A DNA stretch of 64,000 nucleotides from UBA6136 sp044351045 (GCA_044351045.1 JBILGM010000001.1:81280-145279), one strand, 5' to 3'; counted from the stretch's first letter, positions 34,039 through 43,540 are shown. Notes: generated from the letters alone by a model not told the origin. Made by a program: numbers and translations.

Positions 34039-35009
34039 GCCGTTCTCTCGCTGGAATCATGGCGCATGGCCATGGACATAACGGCCATGCGGATGGCAAT
34101 GCCATGGGTGACCTGCTGAAGAATGACGGAGCGGCTGCCGTCGGCGACCCTGGATTCGATTTCAACACCACGATTGATCGGGCCGGGATGCATCACCATG
34201 GCGTCTGGTTTGGCTTGGGCCAGACGCGACTCGGTGAGGCCGAAGCGTGCGTAATACTCATGTTCGCTGGGAATAAACGCGCCATTCATGCGCTCCCTTT
34301 GCAATCGCAGCATGATAATGACATCCACGCCCTCAAGCCCGCAGTCGAGATCGTAAAAGGGCTTGACGCCGAGGGATTCGATGTCGGCCGGCAGCAGTGT
34401 GCGCGGACCCACCACGCGAATTTCCCTGGTTCCCAGGATGCGCAGCGCATGAATTTCGGATCGGGCCACACGGGAATGCAGGATGTCACCAACGATGGCC
34501 ACCCTCAGCTGGCTGAAATCTCCCTTGTGCTTGCGGATGGTGAACACATCCAGCATCGCCTGGGTGGGATGCGCGTGTCGGCCATCACCGGCATTGATGA
34601 CGCTGATGTGCGGCGCAACATGACGGGCGATGAAATGCGGTGCACCGCTCTGTGCGTGGCGTACCACGAACATGTCAACATGCATCGCCTCAATGTTCCG
34701 GATCGTGTCCAGCAGGCTTTCGCCTTTGGTCGTTGCCGAGGTGGCGATGTTGACGTTCAGCACATCGGCCGACAAGCGCTTGGCGGCCAGTTCGAAGGTG
34801 GTCCGCGTCCGGGTGCTGGTTTCAAAAAACAGGTTGACGATGGTCTTGCCGCGCAACAATGGGACTTTCTTCACCGTTTGCTCGGTGACGCTGCTGAGGG
34901 ACTCGGCGGTGTCCATGATCGATTCCAGCAAAGAACGGGGCAGTCCTTCCAAGCTTAGGAAGTGCCGGAGTTGCCCGCGGTCATTGAGTTGCAGGTTGCT
35001 GGAACTCAT
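34035..35009 (-). CDS. pyrB: aspartate carbamoyltransferase catalytic subunit
   Basis: From ATG at 35009 (MSSSNLQLNDRGQLRHFLSL) the protein has 324 residues and the motifs FFETSTRTRTTFELAAKRL, NAGDGRHAHPTQAMLD and VMHPGPINRG. It commits carbamoyl phosphate and aspartate to pyrimidine synthesis. The longer frame to 35108 lies inside pyrR. No pyrI is present, consistent with the PyrB-PyrC' class of ATCase. It overlaps pyrR by four bases. Confidence 0.96.
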   Translation of the reverse strand: MSSSNLQLNDRGQLRHFLSLEGLPRSLLESIMDTAESLSSVTEQTVKKVPLLRGKTIVNLFFETSTRTRTTFELAAKRLSADVLNVNIATSATTKGESLLDTIRNIEAMHVDMFVVRHAQSGAPHFIARHVAPHISVINAGDGRHAHPTQAMLDVFTIRKHKGDFSQLRVAIVGDILHSRVARSEIHALRILGTREIRVVGPRTLLPADIESLGVKPFYDLDCGLEGVDVIIMLRLQRERMNGAFIPSEHEYYARFGLTESRLAQAKPDAMVMHPGPINRGVEIESRVADGSRSVILQQVTHGIAIRMAVMSMAMRHDSSERTA

Positions 35010-35539
35010 GCCGCTTTTCGCAGGGTATGGACCGATAAGGCCAGGGGGGCCGGTCCGGTGAGTTTGATGCGCTGGCCGGTCGGTAGGGTCAGTGTTCCGC
35101 CAGCGCAATCAGGGCGCAACGGAATCTCCCGCCCGTCGCGTTCAATCAATACGCCCAGCAAGATCTGGGACGGTCGGCCGTAATCGAAAATCTCGTTGAG
35201 AGCGGCACGGATGGTGCGGCCGGTATAGAACACGTCATCGATCAGCAGAATATCTCGCCCCTCCAGCGTGAAGGGCAGCTGGCTGGCCTGTACCTGCGGG
35301 TGCATACCTATTTGCGAGAAATCGTCACGGTAGAATGTGATGTCGAGTTTGCCCAATGGCTCGCCAATGCCCAGTCGCCGATGCAGTTCCTCGGCGATCC
35401 AGACGCCCCCGCTATGGATGCCGATCATGATCGGGTCAGTCATTTGTCGCTGGGCCATTTCCTGTCGCAGCTGCTGCTCCAGGTTAACCAGCAAGGACTG
35501 GCAGTCGGCTAGTTCGGAGATGTCGGGTGATTCAGGCAT
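35006..35539 (-). CDS. pyrR: PyrR, uracil phosphoribosyltransferase / pyr regulator
   Basis: The 177-residue type I PRTase has the PRPP loop ILLIDDVFYTGRTIRAALNE and the family segment IGIHSGGVWIAEELHRRLG. In Gram-positive bacteria PyrR binds mRNA and attenuates pyr genes; in gammaproteobacteria mainly the transferase activity or an indirect regulatory role is known. It lies between ruvX and pyrB with overlaps at both ends, so the genes are co-translated. Confidence 0.94.
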   Translation of the reverse strand: MPESPDISELADCQSLLVNLEQQLRQEMAQRQMTDPIMIGIHSGGVWIAEELHRRLGIGEPLGKLDITFYRDDFSQIGMHPQVQASQLPFTLEGRDILLIDDVFYTGRTIRAALNEIFDYGRPSQILLGVLIERDGREIPLRPDCAGGTLTLPTGQRIKLTGPAPLALSVHTLRKAA

Positions 35540-36020
35540 CGAGGGACTCCCGGGGGGCAGTATGATTCAGCCAGGTCTGCAGAATCAGCTGGGCCGCGAG
35601 CTCATCCTTGACATCGGTGAACTGGACGGACTTTCTGGGTCGGCGGTCGTAAAACAGGCTCTGTGATTCGCGGGTGGATAGCGCCTCGTCCATCACGTGG
35701 ACCGGTCGCTGATAGCGCCCCTCCAGCGACCGGCAGAACTTGAGAATGCGCTCGATCATCGGGTTTTTTTCTACCGTCTCGACAATGGGATAAGGAACGC
35801 CGACAACAAAGGCCGCGGGCTGCCAAGTCTCGACAAGCCGGGAAATGGCGGACCACATCGCATCGGGATGGCTCGACCGCAGGGTTTCCAGTGGGCTGGC
35901 GGTACCGGTGATTCTCTGGCCTATGGCGACCCCGGTTTTTTTTTCGCCATAATCGAACCCCAGGAAAGTAGCGTTGCGGGTGGTTTCGGCCGATCGTGTC
36001 TTGACGGCGGATTCAGCCAT
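35532..36020 (-). CDS. ruvX: RuvX/YqgF, RNase H-fold nuclease
   Basis: The 162-residue protein has FLGFDYGEKKTGVAIGQ, VVGVPYP and VMDEALSTRESQ, the YqgF-type RNase H-fold acidic motifs. Members are implicated in pre-16S rRNA 5' end processing and in Holliday junction metabolism. It overlaps yqgE upstream and pyrR downstream, as in Pseudomonas. Confidence 0.94.
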   Translation of the reverse strand: MAESAVKTRSAETTRNATFLGFDYGEKKTGVAIGQRITGTASPLETLRSSHPDAMWSAISRLVETWQPAAFVVGVPYPIVETVEKNPMIERILKFCRSLEGRYQRPVHVMDEALSTRESQSLFYDRRPRKSVQFTDVKDELAAQLILQTWLNHTAPRESLDA

Positions 36021-36585
36021 GCCCGGCCTGCGTGGTCAGTAGCGAGATATCAATGCCCATTAGTTCAGCCGCCGCTTTCCACCGGCGCGTGGCCGGGTGG
36101 TTGAAGATGATGGATTGCTCGGCTTCGGCATTTAGCCAGGAATTCTGCACGATCTCCTCTTCCAGCTGCCCCCTGCCCCACCCGGCATAGCCCAGTGCCA
36201 GTAGCATGTTCCGAGGCCCTTCGCCGCAGCTGATCGCCTCCAGTATGTCCCGTGAAGTGGTCAGGGACAGCGAGTCGGAGACCTTGAGAGTGGAATTCCA
36301 CTCACCTACAGGCTCATGCAGCACGAAACCCCGATCGGGGTGGACGGGTCCGCCAAAATACACCGGCGTCTGTCCCAGGGTCTCATCGTTCAGTTCGATG
36401 TTCATCTGGCCCAATACATCCTTGAGCGTCAGTTCGGATGGACGGTTGATGATGATGCCCAGCGCGCCCTCGTCGTTATGCTGGCATAGGTAAGTCACGG
36501 TGCGCGCGAAGAAGGGATCGCTCAAGCCTGGCATGGCGATCAGGAAATGATTGGTCAGATTGGCAACGGCTTCGATCATGGCCAT
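36013..36585 (-). CDS. yqgE: YqgE/AlgH family protein (UPF0301)
   Basis: The protein begins MAMIEAVANLTNHFLIAMPG and contains FARTVTYLCQHNDEGALGII, FGGPVHPDRGFVLHEP and LLALGYAGWGRGQLEEEI, diagnostic of UPF0301. Its biochemical role is unknown; in Pseudomonas it is called AlgH. I chose ATG at 36585, discarding a 25-residue polar extension to 36660. It is part of the yqgE-ruvX-pyrR-pyrB-pyrC' chain. Confidence 0.92.
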   Translation of the reverse strand: MAMIEAVANLTNHFLIAMPGLSDPFFARTVTYLCQHNDEGALGIIINRPSELTLKDVLGQMNIELNDETLGQTPVYFGGPVHPDRGFVLHEPVGEWNSTLKVSDSLSLTTSRDILEAISCGEGPRNMLLALGYAGWGRGQLEEEIVQNSWLNAEAEQSIIFNHPATRRWKAAAELMGIDISLLTTQAGHG

Positions 36586-36662
36586 AGTATCGGTGGATGG
36601 GGTGCGACCGCGCAACCCGGAATCTGTCGGAGTGCCGCATTGTGATGGTTCTGCCCCCATCT

Positions 36663-38273
36663 CTAGCGGACGCGGGTTTCCAAGTGATAGTTGCTGTCAA
36701 ATCGCCAGGTTCGAGTGATCACCAGAATATCCACCTCGTCGCGAATTTCCTTCGGCAGCGGGGCAAAGGGTGCGGCAAGGTGGACGATGTTACGGGCGGC
36801 GTTGTCCAGTGCTCCATGTCCAGAGGGTTGGTGGAGCTGAACGGAATAGACGCTGCCGTCCGGCTTGATGCCCACTGCCAATGTCAGTGTTCCGGAAAGC
36901 TTGTTGCGTCGCGCCTCGTCGGGATAGTTCAAATTGCCGATACGCTCGACTTTTTCCTGCCAGGCCTGCTCATACGCGGCTACCACCACCCGATGGCTCT
37001 TAACCTCCGTTGCATAAACGATTTTCTTGTCGCGCATTTCAACGCTGCGCTGTTTATAGATATCGGCACTGACTTCGGCAATTTGCTGGCTTAAAAGACT
37101 GGCTGAAAAGGCCGGTTTGCCGGTCTTGTCTCCTTTGCCGTCATTTTGGGGTGCCGGTGCCGGGTCAGTCTTGCGCCCTGTCCTGCGCTCTTGCTGATCG
37201 CCCGATTTGCGGGTGCGGGCCGTTTTGGACGTGGCAAAGGGCTCGACATCGACATGGGTTTGCGATTGTGCCGGAGTCGGTTCGGGTTTCGGGGCCTTAG
37301 CCTGTATGGTCTCGATCGGCTTTGGCGGGGTGGGTGTTGCTTCAGCAGGTGTTTGGCGGGTTTGCGGCAAAGGCGAGTCGGGGGAGCCCACGGTTCTGGA
37401 GCGACCGGGGATCGAGGCGTGCCCGGCTTCAACTGCCGGCATTGGAGAGGCGGCATGGGCAGATTGTTGCTGAGGCTCCGGTGGACGCATGGGCGGAGCC
37501 GGTCTATTGGGTGGGCTCGACTCGGGTTGGACGATGGGGTTGGGGAAGGTCGATGGCGGCTGGCCTGGGTCAGCGTCTGCCCGATTGTTTTCACCTAGGG
37601 ATGGCTCTGGTTCGTCCTCGTCTTCGTCGGCCTGCTCCTCCTCGTCATCGTCCCAAGGCAGGAATTGTTCGGCTTTGGCTCTGGCTGGACGGACAGGCAT
37701 CCTCGCCTGTGCCGGCGGTTCAGTTTTTGCCAAAATCTCGCCGGCCGGATTTGGCACAGCCGATTGATGGGGCTTGTCCTGATTGGCCACCCATCGTTTT
37801 TGAGTCGGCTCGAGTGCGTTTGGCATAGGGCTGGGAGGACCTACAAAGGCATTTGATGTGGCCGGTTTGGGGGGTCCGAGAAAGCTGAGTGGCGGCTCGG
37901 GGCGTGGCGGGCCGACGAGCGCAGAAAGTGGCGGTTCGGTTGCAGTGGCGCCCTGTTCTCGAGCTTTTCTGGTCGCTGGCTTGCCAGGTGCGAGCGGCTT
38001 CTCGGGTGGCTTTGGTTCGGCCTTGATTTCTGGTGGAGGCTCCTGACGCGGCGATGGCGCTACTTCGCTGGGCAAAGGCGTTTGGACCGGTTCCGCTGGG
38101 GGCATTTCGGGGGTGGCCTCCGCCAGCTTCGGGGGATTGGGGCGAACCAGCGTCATCGATATCGTCTTGCGGCCGGGTTGTCCCGAGCGCGGCAGTTCGT
38201 AGTGCACCCCGAAAATCAGAAACGCGTGGATCAACAGCGCGGCCAGGAGGGCTATTAGTAAAGGTCGCGGCAT
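36663..38273 (-). CDS. TonB-like energy transducer with long Pro-rich linker
   Basis: From ATG at 38273 the protein has one N-terminal membrane helix (MPRPLLIALLAALLIHAFLI), about 390 residues of proline-, alanine- and charge-rich linker including an acidic cluster (DDDEEEQADEDEDEPEPS), and a C-terminal TonB fold (NLNYPDEARRNKLSGTLTLA, GIKPDGSVYSVQLHQPSG). TonB proteins carry proton-motive energy to outer-membrane receptors; the linker spans the periplasm. It is 536 residues, much longer than E. coli TonB (239). No exbB/exbD or receptor gene is next to it. A tonB-domain gene precedes algH/yqgE in Pseudomonas as well. Confidence 0.85.
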   Translation of the reverse strand: MPRPLLIALLAALLIHAFLIFGVHYELPRSGQPGRKTISMTLVRPNPPKLAEATPEMPPAEPVQTPLPSEVAPSPRQEPPPEIKAEPKPPEKPLAPGKPATRKAREQGATATEPPLSALVGPPRPEPPLSFLGPPKPATSNAFVGPPSPMPNALEPTQKRWVANQDKPHQSAVPNPAGEILAKTEPPAQARMPVRPARAKAEQFLPWDDDEEEQADEDEDEPEPSLGENNRADADPGQPPSTFPNPIVQPESSPPNRPAPPMRPPEPQQQSAHAASPMPAVEAGHASIPGRSRTVGSPDSPLPQTRQTPAEATPTPPKPIETIQAKAPKPEPTPAQSQTHVDVEPFATSKTARTRKSGDQQERRTGRKTDPAPAPQNDGKGDKTGKPAFSASLLSQQIAEVSADIYKQRSVEMRDKKIVYATEVKSHRVVVAAYEQAWQEKVERIGNLNYPDEARRNKLSGTLTLAVGIKPDGSVYSVQLHQPSGHGALDNAARNIVHLAAPFAPLPKEIRDEVDILVITRTWRFDSNYHLETRVR

Positions 38274-38622
38274 GGCATGACGACCCCCAGACAGGGGCTT
38301 TTCCTTAAGTGGGCCTGAGGCAAGCATTGGGTTTTTTGATCAGGCTATGAGGCTGGGGCGTGAGAGTGATCTGTCAATCAACAGTGCGCAGGCTGATGAA
38401 TAATTGAGGGCAACTTTATTATCCCCATATTGCTCAGGGATGCCACCCAACGCATTGAACCCGACTGGTTATTTAAGGAGGCGAGAGGGAAGGGTAGGGA
38501 TTGCGCTTTTTGCAGGGAAGGCCTATTTTGTACATGGTTAGGCTCGTCCACAGCGGGGAGGGCCTCGTGTAGACCCAAGAAGGCGGCGCTCGAGCCGTCC
38601 ACATCCTAGCGAGGAGATTGAT

Positions 38623-39264
38623 ATGTTCGAGTTTCTGTTTTTCGTGACGGCAATCTATATGGCCTATGTCGCGTATGAGGCCTATCAGGCGGTGGGAAGA
38701 GCCGAGAAGGGCGAGCCTGTTTTCAAGCCGCGTGCAGCCGCCCCCCCCAAGGCAGCCGTCCAGCCTGCTGCTGCCAAGATGTCGGCACCGGCTTCGGTAG
38801 TCACCCAGTCGGCGCCAAAAGCGGCGACGGCAGCGGCTAAAGCTTCGCAGCCTGCTACTGTCACGAAAACCGCCCCGGTGTCCAAGGCAGGCCCGGCAGC
38901 GAAAGTAGCGGCTGCAAAACCGTCTAAGACATCGTCCAAGCCGGCCGCTAAAAGCGAGGCCACCACGCCAGCTGCCAAGGCTCCGGAACCCAAGCCAACT
39001 CCGGCCAAGCCTGCTGCAGCGTTCGTCGCCCCGGTCGCGGTGGAAGCCACGAAGCTAACGGATGAATTCCGTAATCCCGCGACGGGTGAAGTTTCGCCAG
39101 TGCCTGCCAATTACCGGTTTGCCAAGAAATGGATCAAGGATGCCCTTGTCAGTGAGAAACTGCTGGATCGTGTCTATAAGCCCAACGAACTGGATGACAC
39201 TGCTTCCAAAAAGGTGAAAGAGGCCATAGAGAAACTCCGAGCGATCAAAAAGTATCACGCCTGA
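38623..39264 (+). CDS. membrane-anchored Ala/Lys/Pro-rich protein
   Basis: ATG at 38623 follows GAGGAG. The 213-residue protein starts with a membrane helix (MFEFLFFVTAIYMAYVAYEA). A low-complexity stretch of about 105 residues (for example AAAKPSKTSSKPAAKSEAT) follows, resembling histone H1-like or TolA/TonB linkers. The C-terminal 70 residues are non-repetitive and charged (NYRFAKKWIKDALVSEKLLD, KKVKEAIEKLRAIKK). Basic linkers of this type bind DNA, RNA or cell-wall polymers, but the target here is unknown. It stands alone, is divergent from the TonB-like gene and ends at a terminator. Confidence 0.75.
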   Translation: MFEFLFFVTAIYMAYVAYEAYQAVGRAEKGEPVFKPRAAAPPKAAVQPAAAKMSAPASVVTQSAPKAATAAAKASQPATVTKTAPVSKAGPAAKVAAAKPSKTSSKPAAKSEATTPAAKAPEPKPTPAKPAAAFVAPVAVEATKLTDEFRNPATGEVSPVPANYRFAKKWIKDALVSEKLLDRVYKPNELDDTASKKVKEAIEKLRAIKKYHA

Positions 39265-39287
39265 CAAGCCTTCCACCTGTATCGACT

Positions 39288-39321
39288 ATGGCCGGCGCCC
39301 GTAAGGGCGACCGGCCATTTT
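39288..39321 (+). terminator. strong hairpin terminator before sucC
   Basis: ATGGCCGG-CGCCC-GTAA-GGGCG-A-CCGGCCAT forms a 13-pair stem with one bulged base and a GTAA loop, followed by TTTT. It lies 24 bp after the Ala/Lys/Pro-rich protein gene and isolates it from sucCD. Confidence 0.8.
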
Positions 39322-39412
39322 CATGCGAAGGTTGCACGGAGGAGGGTCCGGCTCGATTAAGATGGCCCATTTACGCTCGTCCTCGCCCATTCTGCTGACA
39401 GGGACACATTAG

Positions 39413-40573
39413 ATGAATCTTCACGAATATCAGGCTAAGCAACTTTTTGAAGCCTATGGCATTTCCATCCCGCGTGGACAGCCGGCAGGAACGGCAGCGG
39501 AAGCCCGGGCCAAGGCACTCCAGCTGGGGGGTGAACGCTGGGTGGTGAAGGCTCAGGTGCATAGCGGCGGTCGCGGCAAGGCGGGCGGAGTCGTCCTGGC
39601 GAATAGCCCTGTCGAGGTGGAGCAGGCAGCTGACCGTCTGGTTGGCAGCCGGTTGGTGACCCATCAGTCGGGCACCGAGGGTTTACCCGTCCATACGGTG
39701 TTGGTCGAGGAGGTTGGTGAACTGGCGCGTGAGCTCTACCTCAGTGCTCTAGTCGATCGAGGTAGCGCACGGGTGATCTTCATGGCGTCTGCTGACGGGG
39801 GCATGGATATTGAAGACGTCGCGGCCAGAACACCGGAGAAAATTCTCAGCTGCAAGGTAAGTCCGGCTGCGGGCTTGCAGGCCTATCAATCGCGGGAAAT
39901 GGCCTTTGGTCTCGGTTTGGCGGGCGAGCAGGTGCCGAGCTTGCATTGCATCATGGCGGCGATGTACCGATTGTTGCTCGACAAGGACCTGAGTCAGATC
40001 GAGATCAACCCCCTGGTCGTGATGCAGGACGGACAACTGATGGCGCTCGACGCCAAGATCAATGTCGACGATAACGCCCTCTATGCGCACCCGGATATTG
40101 CCGGGATGCGTGATGCGGCGCAGGAGGATGCGGCCGAGACGGCCGCCCGCGAGCATGACCTAAGTTATGTGACGCTCAACGGCACGATAGGCTGCATGGT
40201 GAATGGCGCGGGCCTCGCCATGGCCACGCTGGATGTCATCAAGCTGTATGGAGGCGAGCCCGCCAATTTTCTCGATGTTGGTGGTGGCACGACCGCCGCC
40301 AAGGTCGCCGCCGCGTTCAAGTTGATCCTGTCCGACCACAAGGTCAGGGCAGTTTTGGTCAATATCTTCGGCGGCATTGTTCGCTGCAATCTTATTGCCG
40401 AGGGCATCATCGCGGCGGTCAAGGAGGTGGGCGTCACCATTCCGGTCGTAGTTCGCCTGGAGGGGACCAACGCTGAAGAAGGTCGCCGTTTGCTTGAAGC
40501 GTCAGGCCTGGCGCTGACCACGGCCACTGATCTGGACGATGCCGCCAAAAAAGCCGTGGAGGCCGCACGATGA
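39413..40573 (+). CDS. sucC: succinyl-CoA synthetase, beta subunit
   Basis: The 386-residue ATP-grasp protein begins MNLHEYQAKQLFEAYGISIP and has KAQVHSGGRGKAGGV, EINPLVV, NGAGLAMATLDVIKLYGGEP and NIFGGIVRCNLIAEGI. With SucD it makes succinate and ATP or GTP from succinyl-CoA in the TCA cycle. The stop overlaps sucD by four bases. No sdh or odh genes are adjacent. Confidence 0.97.
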   Translation: MNLHEYQAKQLFEAYGISIPRGQPAGTAAEARAKALQLGGERWVVKAQVHSGGRGKAGGVVLANSPVEVEQAADRLVGSRLVTHQSGTEGLPVHTVLVEEVGELARELYLSALVDRGSARVIFMASADGGMDIEDVAARTPEKILSCKVSPAAGLQAYQSREMAFGLGLAGEQVPSLHCIMAAMYRLLLDKDLSQIEINPLVVMQDGQLMALDAKINVDDNALYAHPDIAGMRDAAQEDAAETAAREHDLSYVTLNGTIGCMVNGAGLAMATLDVIKLYGGEPANFLDVGGGTTAAKVAAAFKLILSDHKVRAVLVNIFGGIVRCNLIAEGIIAAVKEVGVTIPVVVRLEGTNAEEGRRLLEASGLALTTATDLDDAAKKAVEAAR

Positions 40574-41442
40574 GTATTCTGGTCGACAAGCATACCCAGG
40601 TGATCTGCCAGGGCTTTACCGGCAAGCAGGCGACGTTTCATTCCACGCAATGTCTGGACTATGGAACCCGACTAGTGGGCGGCGTGACCCCGGGTCGTGG
40701 TGGGCAAGCCCATCTGGGCTTGCCGGTATACAACACGGTCAAGGATGCCGTTCGGGAAACCGGCGCCACGGCCAGCATGATCTATGTGCCACCGCCATTT
40801 GCCGCAGACGCTATCCTCGAAGCCGCCGATGCCGGCATCCAGATCATCGTCTGTATCACCGAGGGAATCCCGGTATTGCACATGCTGCGGGTCCGCGCGG
40901 CGCTCAGTGATTACGACGCTGTGCTGATCGGACCCAACTGTCCGGGCATCATCACGCCGGGTGAGTGCAAGATCGGCATCATGCCGGGTTTCATTCATCA
41001 GGCGGGCTCGATTGGCATCGTCTCCCGCTCAGGCACTCTGACCTATGAAGCGGTGTACCAGACAACACGGGCGGGTCTGGGCCAAACCACCTGTGTGGGA
41101 ATCGGCGGCGATCCGATCAAGGGGTTGGATTTCATCGAGGTGCTCTCGCGGTTCGAGGCGGACCCGGCGACGCGCGGCATCATCATGGTGGGCGAAATTG
41201 GCGGCAGCGCCGAGGAAGAAGCGGCAGACTTTATCAAGGCGCATGTCACCAAACCGGTGGTCGGTTATATCGCTGGGCTCACTGCGCCGCCTGGAAAGCG
41301 GATGGGTCATGCCGGCGCCATTATTACCGGGGGCAAGGGTACGGGCGCCAGCAAGGTGGCCGCGCTCAAGGAGGCCGGGGTGGACGTGGTCGCGACACCC
41401 ACCGAAATGGGGCAGCGTATGGCTAGTCTGCTGGGTGCCTGA
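40570..41442 (+). CDS. sucD: succinyl-CoA synthetase, alpha subunit
   Basis: The 290-residue protein has the CoA-binding Rossmann part (CQGFTGKQATFHSTQ, GVTPGRGG), the segment GPNCPGIITPGECKIGIMPG and the phosphohistidine loop GKRMGHAGAIITGGKG. It pairs with SucC. Length and motifs are standard. Confidence 0.97.
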   Translation: MSILVDKHTQVICQGFTGKQATFHSTQCLDYGTRLVGGVTPGRGGQAHLGLPVYNTVKDAVRETGATASMIYVPPPFAADAILEAADAGIQIIVCITEGIPVLHMLRVRAALSDYDAVLIGPNCPGIITPGECKIGIMPGFIHQAGSIGIVSRSGTLTYEAVYQTTRAGLGQTTCVGIGGDPIKGLDFIEVLSRFEADPATRGIIMVGEIGGSAEEEAADFIKAHVTKPVVGYIAGLTAPPGKRMGHAGAIITGGKGTGASKVAALKEAGVDVVATPTEMGQRMASLLGA

Positions 41443-41455
41443 GCGCCCGGGTGGC

Positions 41456-42016
41456 CTAACGATGAATTTTGGGGTCCGGCATCAGATCGACCGTGCGAAA
41501 GGTGAATTCCCCGGCTTGCCGATCATTGAAAAACAGCTTCAGCGAACGTCGAACCGTCTCGAAGGCCAGGTCGTCCCAGGGAATTTCCTGCTCATAAAAC
41601 AGGCGCACCTCGAGACTTTCCTCCCCAGCTGAAAACTTCTCCTCCGCCATGCGCCCCCTGAAGAACGCGTAAACCTGAGAAATGTGCGGCAGGCTGATCA
41701 AGGTGTAAAGCGAGTCCAGCTCCACCTCCACGTTCGCTTCTTCCCGTGCCTCACGACAGGCGGCCTCAGCCAACGTCTCGCCCAGTTCCATGAAACCCGC
41801 CGGCAACGTCCAGTAGCCGAGGCGCGGCTCGATAGCCCTTTTGCACAGCAAGACGCGCTCACCAAAGACCGGGATGCATCCGGCAATCACCTTGGGATTC
41901 TGATAATGAATGCTGCCGCAGGCATCGCAGATGTGGCGCAGCCGGTCATCACCCACCGGAATGCCTTGGCGGACCGGCTCACTGCACTGGGGGCAGTAAT
42001 TTATGGGGCTGATCAT
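41456..42016 (-). CDS. Nudix hydrolase with N-terminal zinc ribbon
   Basis: The N-terminus has two CxxC pairs (YCPQC and CDAC), a zinc ribbon. The Nudix box follows from GFMELGETLAEAACREAREE; the usual glycine after REXXEEX is Asn here (EEANVEV). Such proteins hydrolyse NADH, ADP-ribose or similar nucleotides; the substrate is unknown. It is convergent with sucD (13-bp gap). Confidence 0.88.
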   Translation of the reverse strand: MISPINYCPQCSEPVRQGIPVGDDRLRHICDACGSIHYQNPKVIAGCIPVFGERVLLCKRAIEPRLGYWTLPAGFMELGETLAEAACREAREEANVEVELDSLYTLISLPHISQVYAFFRGRMAEEKFSAGEESLEVRLFYEQEIPWDDLAFETVRRSLKLFFNDRQAGEFTFRTVDLMPDPKIHR

Positions 42017-42071
42017 GGGCCGGGTTGTTCAGCGGCGTGTGGGTGTTGGGTGAAACGGGTAGCGCAGGAGG

Positions 42072-42509
42072 TCAATCTGCCATCGCAGCGATCAACTGGT
42101 CTTCCAGTTCGAATCGGGACGTCAATGCAGACCCCAGCCAGGACAGATCCGGTTCCAGCATGGTATCCAAGGTGGTGCCCATCAATGACTCGTATTTGTC
42201 GTTGAATTCAACGGCGGCATCGGTGGCCTCCATGAATTTTGGATACAGCGTGCTAGCAAGCGCCTGAACCCGCGCGCGGCGCTCAGGCACCTCGGTCAGG
42301 CGAGGGTACATTTCAAAATGGCCCAGGGAAATGTAGTCAACCAGCACCTGGCAGAACTCGCGTAGGCGGGTTTCCAGTGGCTGGCCTGCAGTAAAGGGGC
42401 GCAATGTGTCCAGGGCGGTGAACAGTGACCACAGCTGTTGTCGCTCGTTGAGAAGTTCTTCGACCACTCGGTGGTCGTGTTCCTTGCGCTCGATAGGGGT
42501 TTCAGTCAT
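42072..42509 (-). CDS. rsd: Rsd/AlgQ-family anti-sigma-70 factor
   Basis: The 145-residue helical protein has VVEELLNERQQLWSLFTAL, LREFCQVLVDYISLGHFEMY and NDKYESL, the pattern of Rsd/AlgQ. These bind domain 4 of sigma-70 and shift RNA polymerase use in stationary phase; AlgQ also influences alginate in Pseudomonas. It lies 55 bp upstream of the Nudix gene on the same strand. Confidence 0.82.
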   Translation of the reverse strand: MTETPIERKEHDHRVVEELLNERQQLWSLFTALDTLRPFTAGQPLETRLREFCQVLVDYISLGHFEMYPRLTEVPERRARVQALASTLYPKFMEATDAAVEFNDKYESLMGTTLDTMLEPDLSWLGSALTSRFELEDQLIAAMAD

Positions 42510-42670
42510 TGGGGATTTTCGGAGGAGGGTGAATGAATGGCCGCTACTTTATGCGATCAGCCGCTAATGGACAATGAAAGACCCGCGTCGCCTCACCCCC
42601 CCCTATCTCTTCCTTAACCATTCGGCTTACTATCGCCGCCTATGTGATTTTTCGTGAGGATTGGGTTTTT

Positions 42671-43540
42671 ATGATCCGCAGCATGACCGCGTTTGCGGGT
42701 GGTGAGCAGGAAACAGGTGGCTGGGTGTTGAGTTGGGAAGTTCGCACCGTCAACCACCGCTTTCTCGATATCGCCCTGCGTTTGCCGGACACTTTCCGGT
42801 TTCTGGAGTCCGATGCCCGCGCCTCCATCGGCCAATTCATCAAGCGAGGGCGGGTCGATTGCACTTTGCTGTGGAAGAAAACCGAGCGGGGTGAAGCGGC
42901 CATTCAGCTCAATCGTCCTCTAGTCGAGCAACTCCTGGCGACGGCCCGCGAAGTGGAACAAATCGGTCATGGTGCATTGGCCCCGTTTGACGCGCTTCAG
43001 GTTTTGCAATGGCCGGGGGCATTGCATCAACCGGAAGCCGATCGCGAGGCGCTCGCGGCGCAAGCCCTGCAGTTGTTGTCGGCGACGCTGGAAAAAGTGG
43101 TGGCAGGCCGGGAGTTGGAGGGAAAACAACTCGCCCAGCTGATCAAGGATCGCTGTTTGGGCATCCAGGCACAGGTTGCCGCCGCCAAATCTCGCCTGCC
43201 CGAAGTGTTGTCGGCGATCCGCGGCAAAGTCATCAGCCGCCTCGCCGAAGTGACCGCACTGCCTGATAGCGACCGGCTTGAGCAGGAAATGGTCTACCTG
43301 GCGCAAAAGCTCGATGTCGCCGAAGAACTGGACCGGCTCGCAACCCATTTGACCGAAGTGCTCAGAACGCTGAAACAAAATGAACCGGTCGGTCGCCGGC
43401 TGGATTTTCTCCTGCAGGAACTCAATCGCGAGGCCAACACGCTCGGGTCCAAATCCGCCGATGCCGACACCACCCGAATATCGGTCGAAATCAAGGTGCT
43501 GATCGAGCAGATGCGCGAGCAGATACAGAATATCGAATGA
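42671..43540 (+). CDS. yicC: YicC-family endoribonuclease
   Basis: The 289-residue protein begins MIRSMTAFAGGEQETGGWVL and has NHRFLDIALRLPD and the C-terminal signature RRLDFLLQELNREANTLGSK, ISVEIKVLIEQMREQIQNIE. YicC proteins cleave RNA and affect sRNA stability in E. coli. I chose ATG at 42671; the frame extends nine codons upstream without support. Its stop overlaps the following aminotransferase ATG. The usual partner gmk is elsewhere in this window (32.1 kb). Confidence 0.92.
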   Translation: MIRSMTAFAGGEQETGGWVLSWEVRTVNHRFLDIALRLPDTFRFLESDARASIGQFIKRGRVDCTLLWKKTERGEAAIQLNRPLVEQLLATAREVEQIGHGALAPFDALQVLQWPGALHQPEADREALAAQALQLLSATLEKVVAGRELEGKQLAQLIKDRCLGIQAQVAAAKSRLPEVLSAIRGKVISRLAEVTALPDSDRLEQEMVYLAQKLDVAEELDRLATHLTEVLRTLKQNEPVGRRLDFLLQELNREANTLGSKSADADTTRISVEIKVLIEQMREQIQNIE

